Assembly (NCBI RefSeq): GCF_902459665.1
Contig: NZ_CABPSL010000007.1
Span: 62,001-126,000, forward strand
Direction: 5' to 3'
DNA length: 64,000 nt
Source of the DNA: Pandoraea cepalis
GTDB lineage: Bacteria; Pseudomonadota; Gammaproteobacteria; Burkholderiales; Burkholderiaceae
Shown here: positions 52,765 through 61,916 of the stretch, in pieces
Position numbering within the stretch: the first letter of the stretch is position 1
Layout of the letters: every line of letters begins with the position of its first letter
Notes under the pieces: model-generated
Seen by the model: the letters and a program-made list of their open reading frames with translations, nothing else
Database searches by the model: none
Told to the model about the DNA's origin: nothing
Made by a program: the position numbers and the translations under genes

Positions 52765-53108
52765 GCCATTTCTCCCTGTTATGTTGCGTGACCCGGAGGA
52801 GCATCGCGCTACACCGGGACTCATGAACTGGCATTGATTGACCGGTAATTCCATGCGGGCCGCACGGCTGCGGCGGGGGTCGCGTCAAATAATGTCACGC
52901 GAATGCCACAGGCCGCGCACGATGTCACCGGGACGAGACAGGGAAAATGATGACTAAATGTCGTGCACGCGTCAACGAAAGCGGCGATCATGACGGTTCT
53001 CGTGCAGCATCCCAGAAGCGAAACCCCGGGTGAGCGCTGGCCACCCGCAGGGTACGTTAATCCTTTGAAAATACGCGAAAACCACTAGGAGGCTGGGGCG
53101 TTTTGCCG
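52765..53108. other. Intergenic stretch between mscL and the pet promoter
   Basis: About 340 bases between the divergent mscL and petA genes hold no ORF that I can support. It must carry the mscL promoter, but no clear hexamer pair was found on the minus strand. The sequence is somewhat less GC-rich than its neighbours near 52890-53060. Confidence 0.5.
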
Positions 53109-53138
53109 TTGTTTCAGGCATTCACGCTCGCGTATGAT
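53109..53138 (+). promoter_or_regulatory. Sigma-70 promoter of petABC
   Basis: TTGTTT (53109-53114) and TATGAT (53133-53138) are 18 bases apart and lie 44 bases before the petA start. Confidence 0.55.
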
Positions 53139-53181
53139 TTAAGGTTGACGGAAATACCAATTCAACCGTGTGGGGCTTGTG

Positions 53182-53796
53182 ATGAGTGACAATCAAGAAA
53201 AGGCCGTCGACAGTAGCCGTCGGAATCTGTTGATTGCAACGTCCGTAGCGGGAGGCGTGGGCGGCGTTGCAACGTTGGTTCCCTTTGTCAGTTCGCTCGA
53301 ACCCTCGGAGCGCGCCAAGGCAGGCGGGGCGCCCGTCGAGGCAGACATCAGCAATCTCAAGCCAGGCGACAAGATGACCGTGTCCTGGCGCGGCTTGCCC
53401 GTGTGGATCGTGCGTCGCACGCCTGACGAGATGGCTTCGCTGTCCAAAGTGACGGCGGAGTTGGCCGATCCGGACTCCAAGGAAACGTTTTCCTACCCGA
53501 TGCCCGACTATTGCAAGAACGCGTTCCGCGCGCGTGTCGAGCACAAGGATCTGCTCGTGGTCGTCGGCATCTGCACTCACCTCGGTTGCATCCCTTCCGG
53601 CCCTTACCAGGCGAACGCCAACGCCGCGTTGGGCCCCGATCCGGGTTTCCTGTGCCCGTGCCACGGGTCGACCTACGATATGTCTGGCCGTGTCTTCAAG
53701 AACAAGCCGGCGCCAAAGAATCTCGACGTTCCCCGGTTCATGTTCGTGAACGACACCAAGCTCGTGATCGGTAAAGACGAAAAAGGAGAAGCGTAA
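53182..53796 (+). CDS. petA: Ubiquinol-cytochrome c reductase, Rieske iron-sulfur subunit
   Basis: 204 residues. It carries electrons from quinol to cytochrome c1 through a 2Fe-2S cluster. The N-terminus has a twin-arginine motif (SSRRNLLIATS) and an uncleaved membrane anchor, so export should depend on the TatABC system encoded 3 kb upstream. Cluster ligands are in CTHLGC and CPCHGS. The ATG at 53182 gives the family N-terminus; a GTG at 53170 would add four residues. petB starts two bases after its stop. Confidence 0.96.
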   Translation: MSDNQEKAVDSSRRNLLIATSVAGGVGGVATLVPFVSSLEPSERAKAGGAPVEADISNLKPGDKMTVSWRGLPVWIVRRTPDEMASLSKVTAELADPDSKETFSYPMPDYCKNAFRARVEHKDLLVVVGICTHLGCIPSGPYQANANAALGPDPGFLCPCHGSTYDMSGRVFKNKPAPKNLDVPRFMFVNDTKLVIGKDEKGEA

Positions 53797-53798
53797 TC

Positions 53799-55184
53799 AT
53801 GGCCGCCGACAAACAGGTCGACACGACGGGCTTGCTGGGCTGGATCGATCGCCGGTTTCCGCTCAGCCAGCTCTGGAGGGAGCACGCGTCCGAGTATTAC
53901 GCGCCCAAGAATTTCAACTTCTGGTATTTCTTCGGATCGTTGGCCATGCTGGTGCTGGTGATTCAGATCCTCACCGGTATTTTCCTGGTGATGAACTACA
54001 AGCCCGACGCCAATCTCGCGTTCGCGTCGGTCGAGTACATCATGCGCGAAGTGCCGTGGGGCTGGCTCATTCGCTATATGCACTCGACGGGCGCATCGAT
54101 GTTCTTCGTCGTGGTGTATCTGCACATGTTCCGCGGGCTGTTGTACGGTTCCTACCGCAAGCCGCGTGAGCTGGTGTGGGTGTTCGGATGCTTGATCTTT
54201 CTGTGCCTGATGGCTGAAGCGTTCATGGGCTATCTGCTGCCGTGGGGGCAGATGTCATACTGGGGCGCGCAGGTGATCGTGAACCTGTTCTCGGCGATTC
54301 CGTTCATCGGTCCGGACCTGTCGCTGTGGATTCGCGGCGACTACGTGGTGTCGGATGCCACGCTCAACCGCTTCTTTGCGTTCCACGTGATCGCCGTTCC
54401 GCTGGTGCTCATCGGGTTGATCGTCGCGCACATCATCGCGTTGCACGAAGTCGGGTCCAACAACCCTGACGGCATCGAGATCAAGGACAAAAAAGACGCC
54501 AACGGCCGGCCGCTCGATGGCATTCCGTTCCATCCGTATTACACGGTGCACGACATCATGGGGGTGGGCGTGTTCCTGATGGTGTTCTCGGCGATCGTGT
54601 TCTTTGCGCCGACGATGGGCGGTTACTTCCTGGAAGCGAACAACTTCATTCCGTCCGACTCGCTCAAGACGCCGCCGCACATTGCGCCGGTGTGGTATTT
54701 CACGCCGTTCTACTCGATGCTGCGCGCCACGACCGACGACTTCAAGCATTTGTTGATGGGGCTGGCGGTGATCGTTACGGCGATCTGGTGGGTCAAGGGC
54801 AAAGCGGCCGCGACCACGAAGGTGGCGGCGTCTGGCGGTGTCGTGTTGCTGCTGCTGGCGATGTATCTGACCGAGGCAAAGTTCTGGGGCGTGGTGGTGA
54901 TGGGCGGCGCAGTGGTCACGCTGTTCTTCCTGCCGTGGCTGGACCATAGCCCGGTGAAGTCGATTCGTTACCGTCCGGGATTCCACAAAGTGTTGTTGGG
55001 TATTCTCGTCGTCGTTTTTGCGGTGCTGGGGTATCTGGGCATTCAGGAACCGACGCCCATGAAGACCGCGATTTCGCAGGTCGGCGCGCTGTATTACTTC
55101 GGATTCTTCTGGCTGATGCCGCTCTGGAGCAAACGCGGCACGTTCAAGCCGGTGCCGGATCGCGTGACCTTCGCGGCGCATTGA
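53799..55184 (+). CDS. petB: Cytochrome b of the bc1 complex
   Basis: 461 residues, eight or nine membrane helices. It holds two hemes b and both quinone sites. The four heme histidines are in IRYMHSTGASMFFVVVYLHMFRG and FAFHVIAVPLVLIGLIVAHIIALH. The Qo-site motif is PVWY (in IAPVWYFTPF) in place of the textbook PEWY, a change I recall from other betaproteobacteria. The C-terminus has an additional helix. It is the middle gene of petABC. Confidence 0.96.
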   Translation: MAADKQVDTTGLLGWIDRRFPLSQLWREHASEYYAPKNFNFWYFFGSLAMLVLVIQILTGIFLVMNYKPDANLAFASVEYIMREVPWGWLIRYMHSTGASMFFVVVYLHMFRGLLYGSYRKPRELVWVFGCLIFLCLMAEAFMGYLLPWGQMSYWGAQVIVNLFSAIPFIGPDLSLWIRGDYVVSDATLNRFFAFHVIAVPLVLIGLIVAHIIALHEVGSNNPDGIEIKDKKDANGRPLDGIPFHPYYTVHDIMGVGVFLMVFSAIVFFAPTMGGYFLEANNFIPSDSLKTPPHIAPVWYFTPFYSMLRATTDDFKHLLMGLAVIVTAIWWVKGKAAATTKVAASGGVVLLLLAMYLTEAKFWGVVVMGGAVVTLFFLPWLDHSPVKSIRYRPGFHKVLLGILVVVFAVLGYLGIQEPTPMKTAISQVGALYYFGFFWLMPLWSKRGTFKPVPDRVTFAAH

Positions 55185-55215
55185 GCGCACGCCAACGACG
55201 ACTAGGGATATCACG

Positions 55216-55935
55216 ATGAGAAAACTGTTGCTTGTCCTGGCGCTCCTGAGTGGTTTCGCGGCGCCGGTCTTGGCCGAAGAAAGTATGGCGCTGGATACGG
55301 CGCCCAATCGGATCGACGACCTGGCCTCGCTGCAGCGAGGCGCGAAGCTGTTCGTGAACTACTGCCTGAACTGCCATTCGGCGGCGTCGATGCGGTATTC
55401 GCGCCTGAAGGATCTGGGATTGTCGGATGCAGAGATCAAGAACAATCTGCTTTTCACGACGGACAAGATTGGCGACACGATGACCGTGGCCATGCGTGCG
55501 GCGGATGCCAAGGAGTGGTTTGGTGCACCGCCGCCGGATCTGTCGGTCGAGGCCCGGGCGCGGGGGACGGACTGGCTGTATACGTACTTGCGTACGTTCT
55601 ATCGAGACGATGCGCGGCCGACGGGGTGGAACAACCTGGTGTTCCCGAATGTGGGCATGCCAAACCCGCTTTGGCAGTTGCAGGGACAGCGGGGATTGAA
55701 GCATGGGGAGGGGGCGGAGCATGGTCCGGCCCAGTTCGTGCAAATTACGCAGGGGACGATGAAACCGGTGGAATTCGATGCTGCCGTGGCTGATCTGGTA
55801 TCTTATCTGGATTGGATGTCGGAACCGGCGCAACGCACACGCCGGCAGTTGGGTGTCTGGGTTTTGTTGTTCTTGGGACTCTTTACGGTACTTGCCTGGC
55901 GCCTGAATGCGGCCTATTGGAAGGACGTGAAGTAA
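55216..55935 (+). CDS. petC: Cytochrome c1 of the bc1 complex
   Basis: 239 residues. A Sec signal peptide ends at VLA-EES (about residue 20). The heme c site is CLNCH, the methionine ligand lies in the FPNVGMPNP region, and a C-terminal helix (LGVWVLLFLGLFTVLAW) anchors the protein. It accepts electrons from the Rieske protein and gives them to a soluble cytochrome c. A hairpin with a U-rich tail lies between it and sspA. Confidence 0.95.
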   Translation: MRKLLLVLALLSGFAAPVLAEESMALDTAPNRIDDLASLQRGAKLFVNYCLNCHSAASMRYSRLKDLGLSDAEIKNNLLFTTDKIGDTMTVAMRAADAKEWFGAPPPDLSVEARARGTDWLYTYLRTFYRDDARPTGWNNLVFPNVGMPNPLWQLQGQRGLKHGEGAEHGPAQFVQITQGTMKPVEFDAAVADLVSYLDWMSEPAQRTRRQLGVWVLLFLGLFTVLAWRLNAAYWKDVK

Positions 55936-55950
55936 AATAACGTCTGTACG

Positions 55951-56004
55951 ACGGGGCCAGGGTTTGGGGAGCGTCGATTTCCCGCCCCGGCCCCGTTGGT
56001 TTTT
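55951..56004 (+). terminator. Terminator or attenuator between petC and sspA
   Basis: ACGGGGCC (55951-55958) pairs with GGCCCCGT (55989-55996), with further G/C pairing possible inside, and TTGGTTTTT follows. sspA starts only 15 bases later in the same direction, so some read-through is expected. Confidence 0.6.
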
Positions 56005-56018
56005 AAGGAAGACGCGCT

Positions 56019-56630
56019 ATGATGGTTTTGTACTCGGGCACTACGTGCCCCTTCTCCCAGCGTTGCCGGCTGGTTCTGTTCGAAAAAGGCATGGATTTCG
56101 AAATCCGTGACGTCGACCTGTTCAACAAGCCGGAAGACATTGCGGTGATGAATCCGTACGGTCAGGTGCCGATTCTTGTTGAACGCGACTTGATTCTGTA
56201 CGAATCGAACATCATCAATGAGTACATTGACGAACGATTCCCGCATCCGCAGTTGATGCCGGCCGATCCAGTGCAGCGTGCGCGTGCGCGTTTGTTCCTG
56301 TTCAATTTTGAGAAAGAGCTGTTCGTGCATGTGAGCGCGCTCGAGAACGAAAAGGGCAAGGCGGCGGAGAAGACGCATGAGAAGGCGCGTGCGTCGATTC
56401 GCGATCGTTTGACGCAGCTTGCGCCGATCTTCGTGAAGAATAAGTACATGTTGGGCGAGGAGTTCTCGATGCTCGACGTGGCGATTGCGCCGTTGTTGTG
56501 GCGTCTGGATCACTATGGCATCGAGTTGTCGAAGAATGCCGCGCCGTTGATGAAGTATGCCGAGCGGATTTTCAGCCGTCCGGCCTACATTGAAGCGCTG
56601 ACGCCGTCCGAAAAGGTCATGCGTCGCTGA
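56019..56630 (+). CDS. sspA: Stringent starvation protein A
   Basis: 203-residue glutathione-transferase-fold protein that binds RNA polymerase and alters transcription in starvation. The N-terminal thioredoxin-like domain starts MVLYSGTTCPFSQRCRLVLFEKG; PYGQVPILVERDLILYESNIINEYID is typical. SspA has no transferase activity in E. coli. It lies before sspB, as in most Beta- and Gammaproteobacteria, and after the pet operon. Confidence 0.95.
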   Translation: MMVLYSGTTCPFSQRCRLVLFEKGMDFEIRDVDLFNKPEDIAVMNPYGQVPILVERDLILYESNIINEYIDERFPHPQLMPADPVQRARARLFLFNFEKELFVHVSALENEKGKAAEKTHEKARASIRDRLTQLAPIFVKNKYMLGEEFSMLDVAIAPLLWRLDHYGIELSKNAAPLMKYAERIFSRPAYIEALTPSEKVMRR

Positions 56631-56706
56631 TGCGTTGATTGAACCGCTGGCGAGGCTGGCCTGCCGAGTGCGGTGGGCGGGTTTCGCGGCGGGATAAGTT
56701 GGTCAT

Positions 56707-57165
56707 ATGCCTGAAACGTCTACCAAGCCTTACCTTTTGCGCGCGCTGTACGAGTGGTGTACCGACAACGGGTACACACCGTATTTGGCCGTGCATGTCG
56801 ATGCCAGGACGCGAGTACCGCGCGAGTTTGTGAAAGATGGCGAGATCGTGCTGAACATCAGCTTCGATGCCACGAGCGGATTGCAGATGGGCAACGACTG
56901 GATTGAATTCAGCGCCCGCTTCGGCGGCATTTCACAGAAAGTGGAAGTGCAGGTGCCGAACGTGCTGGCGATATATGCTCGCGAGAATGGCCAGGGAATG
57001 GCATTCCCGGTCGACAAGCAGGCGTCTGCGGAAGAGGGTGCCGAGTTGGAAGCGGTGCCGTCGGTGCAGGCCTCGAGCGACGACGATTCGGATCCGACGC
57101 GCCCGGGTGGCAATGGCGCGGCGGGCGGCAACGCCGGACGGGCTCGCCTGAAGGTGGTGAAGTAA
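56707..57165 (+). CDS. sspB: ClpXP protease specificity-enhancing factor SspB
   Basis: 152-residue adaptor that delivers ssrA-tagged and other substrates to ClpXP. The substrate-binding domain (about 1-110) has KPYLLRALYEWCTDNGYTPYLAV and VLNISFDATSGLQMGNDWIEFSARFGG. The tail is flexible, and its last residues (ARLKVVK) form the ClpX-binding motif. It starts 76 bases after sspA. Confidence 0.95.
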   Translation: MPETSTKPYLLRALYEWCTDNGYTPYLAVHVDARTRVPREFVKDGEIVLNISFDATSGLQMGNDWIEFSARFGGISQKVEVQVPNVLAIYARENGQGMAFPVDKQASAEEGAELEAVPSVQASSDDDSDPTRPGGNGAAGGNAGRARLKVVK

Positions 57166-57260
57166 TTCGCGAGGGTGGGTGTGCGGGGTGAGCGCTTTGT
57201 GCGCATTGCCCCAAAGGCCTGCGTCGCCGGATGATTTTGCCCTGACAGGGGGTCGTCAGT

Positions 57261-57281
57261 AACCGATGAATCGGTTACAAT
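57261..57281 (+). promoter_or_regulatory. tRNA-Thr promoter region with a perfect inverted repeat
   Basis: TACAAT (57276-57281) lies 10 bases before the tRNA and is a good -10 box. The spacer is occupied by AACCGAT-GA-ATCGGTT (57261-57276), a perfect 7-base-pair inverted repeat that touches the -10. The -35 is weak (TCGTCA, 57253-57258). Confidence 0.5.
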
Positions 57282-57291
57282 ACGCGACTTC

Positions 57292-57367
<76 letters not shown>

Positions 57368-57373
57368 ATAAAT

Positions 57374-57408
57374 TCAAAGGGCCACGTGATTTTCACGTGG
57401 CCCTTTGA
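57374..57408 (+). terminator. Terminator after tRNA-Thr
   Basis: A perfect 16-base-pair stem (57374-57389 with 57393-57408) with a TTT loop begins 7 bases after the tRNA, and CGTTTTC follows. Confidence 0.85.
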
Positions 57409-57572
57409 CGTTTTCAATGGTTCCCGCGCTGCCAATGTGCCGCTTGAGATGGCTCACTAACGCTCCCGGTGCAGGGCGCCGCGGGGACGCCCGACGACGC
57501 CCAGTCGCGAGGATCAGCCCGGCGAAACACATAACGCCACGCCAAAACAATCGCTGCACCCAAACCAGCGGA

Positions 57573-58625
57573 TCAGCGCGACTGCCGCTTGTATCCTTCG
57601 CCGCCGATGCGTGCTCGGTCTACCGCCGCAATTCGGTTGCGTCCCTGGTCTTTGGCCTGATAGAGCTGCGCATCAGCCAGATTGATAAACGCGGTGATAT
57701 CGATGTCTCCGGTCGGCACGACGGTGGCTACCCCGAAGCTTGCCGTGACTCGCTGGCCGTGCGGGGAGCGCAGGTGAGCAATGGCTTCCTCCGCGATCAG
57801 CGCGCGGCAACGCTCCGCGACACGCACGGCATCATCGGCATTCGTGTCGGCGAGCACGAGTACGAATTCTTCCCCGCCAAACCTGCCCAGGAACGCATTC
57901 GGCCCAACTGCCTCTTCGAGCACGCGCGCGAGGCGTTTCAGACACTCGTCGCCTTGTAGATGACCGTAATAATCGTTGTACGATTTGAAGAAATCGATGT
58001 CGACCATTACGAGCGAAAGCGGGTTGCCCGATGCCGCCGCACTCGCCCATTCGCGGGCAATGACCGTGTCGAACATGCGACGGTTGCCGACCCCGGTCAA
58101 ACTGTCTGACAACGAGAGCCGCTCCAGTTCGCGCTGGAGTTCCGCGAGCCGAGCCTCGGTGCGCTTACGTTCACTGATGTCGAACATGAAGCCGATCAGC
58201 GCGTCAACGTCACCGTTCGCTTTGCGCACGACGTGGACAACGTCGCGAATCCACACATACCCGCCGTCCGCAGTCAGCGCGCGATAGTCCGCCTCATGAT
58301 CGGCGCCCGCTTGCGACTGTGCGACGCAAAATTCAACAACCGCTTCACGGTCCTCCGGATGCATCCGCGAGGCCCAGTCCTCGACCGTTTTCCACGTCGA
58401 CGGCGCGTAGCCAAGCAGCCCCTCAATCTGCGGGCCGATATAGGTGAACTGCATTGTCGCCCAGTCGATCTTCCAGGGGATCGCTCGGGTTGACTCGAGC
58501 AACGTGCGATAAACCGCGGGGTTGTCCTCGCCGGGCTGCTGTCCGGACGATACCAGGCTGTCCTCGTGGCGCAGGAATGCGGCTTGAAGCGAGCTGGGCG
58601 CTAAATCCTTTTCTTCGTGACTCAT
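57573..58625 (-). CDS. PAS-GGDEF diguanylate cyclase
   Basis: 350 residues. A PAS domain with PAC motif (about 42-155; WRDVV-type YVWIRDVVHVVRKANGDVDALIGFMFDISERK) is joined by a short coiled coil to a GGDEF domain (about 168-340). The active site is GGEEF at about 250-254, a form that is normally active, and DIDFFKSYND holds the metal Asp. No RxxD inhibitory site lies just before it. It should make cyclic di-GMP in response to an unknown PAS signal. GGAAG precedes the ATG at 58625. Cytoplasmic; no membrane segment is seen. Confidence 0.9.
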   Translation of the reverse strand: MSHEEKDLAPSSLQAAFLRHEDSLVSSGQQPGEDNPAVYRTLLESTRAIPWKIDWATMQFTYIGPQIEGLLGYAPSTWKTVEDWASRMHPEDREAVVEFCVAQSQAGADHEADYRALTADGGYVWIRDVVHVVRKANGDVDALIGFMFDISERKRTEARLAELQRELERLSLSDSLTGVGNRRMFDTVIAREWASAAASGNPLSLVMVDIDFFKSYNDYYGHLQGDECLKRLARVLEEAVGPNAFLGRFGGEEFVLVLADTNADDAVRVAERCRALIAEEAIAHLRSPHGQRVTASFGVATVVPTGDIDITAFINLADAQLYQAKDQGRNRIAAVDRARIGGEGYKRQSR

Positions 58626-58902
58626 CGTGATCTTCCAATACCCTGTAAATCCATTATCGGCAGGTGCGGCAGGGCCTTGAGCACAGCGCGACGATTGATC
58701 GCCTGCAGACCCGCAAGTCATCGGTTGCCAACAACCGCACGTTTCCAATTGTCGCCGAGGTTGAGGCAAACTGGGCTGCTGCCGATTCGGTGCGACGTCG
58801 CCCCGAATTTGAGCTGCGCGCGGATATAGCGTCCAATCATGTAGTCGGGACATTAGACATGAAGAAGCGAGGCCCGCCGCCGCAGACGGGCCTCCGCTAC
58901 AG

Positions 58903-59205
58903 CTACCCCCTCACTTTCGGCGGCAGCCCCTTGCCCGGCGAGTAGAGGATAAGACTCGGGCTAATCAATTTGTCCGACGCGACCACGGCATGTGCCAAGG
59001 TGTCGAAATAGATGGCGTGCTCCGGATCGGCAACCGGGGACTTTTTGATTTCCCTTGCCAGTTCGTCCCACTCGAAGCCGAGGTATTTCCTGTGTTCGTA
59101 GAACCAGACAACGTGTCCTTCCCTTGCCAGCGACTTCGGGATGTCGCGTCCGTCATCTCCTGAATCTGCACCGCCCTTTCCGTTGTCATTATCTGAAGTA
59201 CTCAT
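58903..59205 (-). CDS. Small hypothetical protein
   Basis: 100 residues, not recognised. The first 25 are Asp/Gly/Ser-rich and probably disordered; then come WFYEHRKYLGFEWDELAREIKKSP and a helical C-terminal part (FDTLAHAVVASDKLISPSLILY). No signal peptide or membrane helix is seen. AGGAGG is placed well before the ATG at 59205, which makes translation likely. It lies downstream of fisR on the same strand, after 291 empty bases, and 277 bases upstream of the diguanylate cyclase. Confidence 0.65.
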   Translation of the reverse strand: MSTSDNDNGKGGADSGDDGRDIPKSLAREGHVVWFYEHRKYLGFEWDELAREIKKSPVADPEHAIYFDTLAHAVVASDKLISPSLILYSPGKGLPPKVRG

Positions 59206-59496
59206 CAAGGCCTCCTGTGATGTGCGCGGGTTCAGCCGAGCTATCGGCCAAGCTCATCATCGCAGCAGTATCGAGCCTTGAGTTTCAGTAACTTCCGAAT
59301 AACTTCGCCGATGTGTCGACACTCGAAACGTATCGGCTGCCGACAAAAACGCTCGCGACGTACGACGGGTTGAAAACACGAATGCGTCACTCCCTTGCGG
59401 CTTCCCGCTCCCGCCGCCGGTTTCCCGCTTCTCCGCGAAGCCGGACGTCGCGTTCGATTCGAACCCGCGCGGCGCAACCGGCGGGCAATGCCGGTG

Positions 59497-60807
59497 TCAC
59501 GCCAATCCTTCGGCTTTCAGGCGCCGATACAGGGTGCGCTCGCTCAACCCCAGATGGGCCGCCAACGCCTTGCGTGTGCCCTGAAAATCGCGAACCACCG
59601 TGGCGAGATCGACCTCGCCGCCAGTCGTGCGCATCTCCGTCTGGCGGGTTGTGGCCACGTCAAGTGCGAGGTGCTCGGGCCTGATCACGCCGTCGTCGGC
59701 AAACAGACGCGCGCGCTCAAGCACGTTTCGCAATTCCCGGATGTTGCCTGGCCAGTCGTATCGAACGAGTTGCGCCATGGCCTCTGGCGAAGTATGCAGT
59801 CGTTGATCGGGTTCTTTGCCGCCTCGCTGCAGCAGCGACTCCACGAGCAGGGGAATATCGTCTCGCCGCTCCCGTAACGCGGGCAGGTGAATGGGGAAAG
59901 CGCTGATCCGGTAATAGAGATCCTGTCGAAACGCGCCTTCGGCCACCATCGTTTGCAGCGGCTTGTGGGTGGCGGCGACCAAACGGAAATCCGCCTGTTG
60001 CGTGTCGACGGAACCGACCCGGCGGTAGGTGCCCGACTCGATCAGCCGCAACAGCTTGACCTGCATTCCCAGCGGTACGTCACCGATCTCGTCGAGGAAA
60101 ATGGTGCCGCCTTTTGCCGTCTCGACGAGTCCAGCCTTGCGCGTATGCGCGCCGGTGAATGCCCCCTTCTCGTAGCCGAACAGTTCGCTCTCGAACAGGG
60201 TTTCGGTCAGCCCCGAGCAGTCGACCACCACAAACGGGCCACGCGAGCGCTGGCTCGCCTCGTGCAACGCGCGCGCAAACAACTCCTTGCCACTGCCAGA
60301 CTCTCCCAGCAGCAGCACCGGCAGTTCGGCAGTGGCCACCCGCTGCAGTTCGCCAAGGGCGCGATTGAACGCGGGCGACTTGCCGACCAGCCCCTGACGA
60401 CTGGCTTGCACCGACGCGTGTCGTACGGTCTGCAACCGTTCGACGAATCCAACCACTTGATGATGGCTGTCCACGATCGGCCGGAGTTCAACGTCGACAT
60501 GCTCCGGACCCCGCGGCGTGTGGTGGATGTGGAGAACGCGATCCGGCCCCTTGCTGATCAGCGCGCTTTGCATAGGGCAATGCTCGCCGGCCTGATCGCA
60601 GGGCACCGCGTAATGGTGCGACATCGCATAGCACTTGTGGCCGACGTAAGGCTTTCCTGCCGTCGCGAACTGGCGCTTGTAGGCCGTATTGGCCGCCAGG
60701 ATCTCGTAATCGGTGTTCATCACGATCATGGGCGCGGATTCGTGATCGAGATAGGAAATCAGGGCCTGGACCTGAAAGGCCTGAAGAACGTCGGGAACGG
60801 GGTGCAT
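59497..60807 (-). CDS. fisR: FisR-type sigma-54-dependent regulator of sulfur oxidation
   Basis: 436 residues. An N-terminal PAS-like sensor (about 12-125) contains three cysteines, C59, C70 and C77, spaced 11 and 7 apart, the same spacing as the polysulfide-sensing C53/C64/C71 of Cupriavidus FisR. The AAA+ domain follows with Walker A GESGSGKE (168-175), the sigma-54 contact loop GAFTGA (215-220), Walker B IFLDEIG and arginine-finger region. A Fis-type HTH ([26 protein letters not shown]) ends the protein. It is divergent from the persulfide dioxygenase gene, and paired palindromes plus a sigma-54-like promoter lie between them. The ATG at 60807 leaves the sensor complete. Confidence 0.88.
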   Translation of the reverse strand: MHPVPDVLQAFQVQALISYLDHESAPMIVMNTDYEILAANTAYKRQFATAGKPYVGHKCYAMSHHYAVPCDQAGEHCPMQSALISKGPDRVLHIHHTPRGPEHVDVELRPIVDSHHQVVGFVERLQTVRHASVQASRQGLVGKSPAFNRALGELQRVATAELPVLLLGESGSGKELFARALHEASQRSRGPFVVVDCSGLTETLFESELFGYEKGAFTGAHTRKAGLVETAKGGTIFLDEIGDVPLGMQVKLLRLIESGTYRRVGSVDTQQADFRLVAATHKPLQTMVAEGAFRQDLYYRISAFPIHLPALRERRDDIPLLVESLLQRGGKEPDQRLHTSPEAMAQLVRYDWPGNIRELRNVLERARLFADDGVIRPEHLALDVATTRQTEMRTTGGEVDLATVVRDFQGTRKALAAHLGLSERTLYRRLKAEGLA

Positions 60808-60838
60808 AGCGGATGCTCGCGATAGTCGACCGGCAACG

Positions 60839-60882
60839 ACTGCCAGTACTGCCATTTGGCAGTATGCCACTGCCAAATGGCA
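60839..60882. promoter_or_regulatory. Paired palindromic activator sites (probable FisR binding sites)
   Basis: Two related palindromes, ACTGCCA-TT-TGGCAGT (60848-60863) and TGCCA-AA-TGGCA (60871-60882), have centres 21 bases apart, two helix turns. A further half site ACTGCCA begins at 60839. They lie about 95-125 bases upstream of the sigma-54-like promoter, the normal place for enhancer sites, and 32-75 bases upstream of fisR itself. Confidence 0.7.
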
Positions 60883-60968
60883 CTGTCACGAGCGACAGAA
60901 ATCGCTCAGTCTCATCCGAGATTTAAGTTTTTATTATTTAAATCATTGAGTTAACGGAATTTCGTGAG

Positions 60969-60985
60969 TTGGCATGAATTTTGAT
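60969..60985 (+). promoter_or_regulatory. Sigma-54-like promoter of the persulfide oxidation operon
   Basis: TTGGCAT-GAATT-TTGAT matches the -24/-12 pattern (TTGGCAC-N5-TTGCW) with the GG intact; the -12 GC reads GA, one step from consensus. It ends 38 bases before the pdo ATG, downstream of the palindromic sites. Confidence 0.6.
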
Positions 60986-61023
60986 AGTTATCGGACATTC
61001 GACTGATTCATGAGGAGGAGATC

Positions 61024-61899
61024 ATGGAGAACTTGTACATCGAGGGTCACTTCGACCCGGCGACCAGCACCATCAGCTATATCGTGCTGGATCGCGCCTC
61101 AAACCAATGCGCATTGCTCGACACTGTGCTTGATTACGACCCGAAGTCCGGCCGGACCTCGACACACAGCGCCGACCACCTTATCGAGCGGGTTCAGGCG
61201 CTGGGCGCGACGGTGCAGTGGATTCTGGAGACCCACGCTCACGCCGACCATTTGTCGGCTGCGCCCTATCTCAAGCAGAAGCTGGGCGGTCGTATCGGCA
61301 TTGGCGAGCATATCCGCCAGGTGCAGGATGTGTTCGGCAAACTGTTCAATGCGGGCAGCGAATTCGCGCACGACGGAAGTCAGTTCGATCACCTGTTCGC
61401 GCACGGCGAGCACTTCCAGATCGGCGATCTGAAAGCCCGCGTCATGCATACGCCGGGGCATACCCCCGCGTGCATCACATACGTGGTCGAGGAAGGCGAC
61501 CAGATCGCCGCCTTCGTGGGCGACACGCTCTTCATGCCCGACTACGGCACGGCGCGTTGCGATTTTCCCGGCGGCAATGCACGCACGCTGTTCCACTCCA
61601 TCAACGAGGTCCTCAGCCTGCCGGCACATACGCGGCTCTACCTCTGCCACGACTATCAACCCAACGCCCGCAAGCTGGAATTCGTCACCACTGTCGCCGA
61701 CGAACGCAAGCACAACGTTCACGTGCGTGACGGAATCAGCGAGGAAGAGTTCGTGGCCATGCGCACGACACGCGACGCGACGCTGGACATGCCGACGCTG
61801 CTGCTTCCGTCAGTCCAGGTCAACATGCGCGCGGGGCAGTTGCCGCCTGCGGAAGACAACGGCGTGCGCTACCTGAAGATTCCCCTTAACGCTGTCTGA
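61024..61899 (+). CDS. pdo: Persulfide dioxygenase (metallo-beta-lactamase fold, ETHE1-like)
   Basis: 291 residues. The beta-lactamase fold holds THAHADHLSA (metal ligands at about 71-76), MHTPGHTPA (H142/H146) and GDTLFMPDYG (D167). Such proteins use one iron and O2 to oxidise glutathione persulfide to sulfite. The DYGTARCDFPGGNA segment is typical of the bacterial PDO/Blh group. A strong AGGAGGAG site precedes the ATG. First gene of the operon divergent from fisR, which fits control by polysulfide. Confidence 0.9.
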   Translation: MENLYIEGHFDPATSTISYIVLDRASNQCALLDTVLDYDPKSGRTSTHSADHLIERVQALGATVQWILETHAHADHLSAAPYLKQKLGGRIGIGEHIRQVQDVFGKLFNAGSEFAHDGSQFDHLFAHGEHFQIGDLKARVMHTPGHTPACITYVVEEGDQIAAFVGDTLFMPDYGTARCDFPGGNARTLFHSINEVLSLPAHTRLYLCHDYQPNARKLEFVTTVADERKHNVHVRDGISEEEFVAMRTTRDATLDMPTLLLPSVQVNMRAGQLPPAEDNGVRYLKIPLNAV

Positions 61900-61916
61900 A
61901 AACGCGAGGCGCCATC

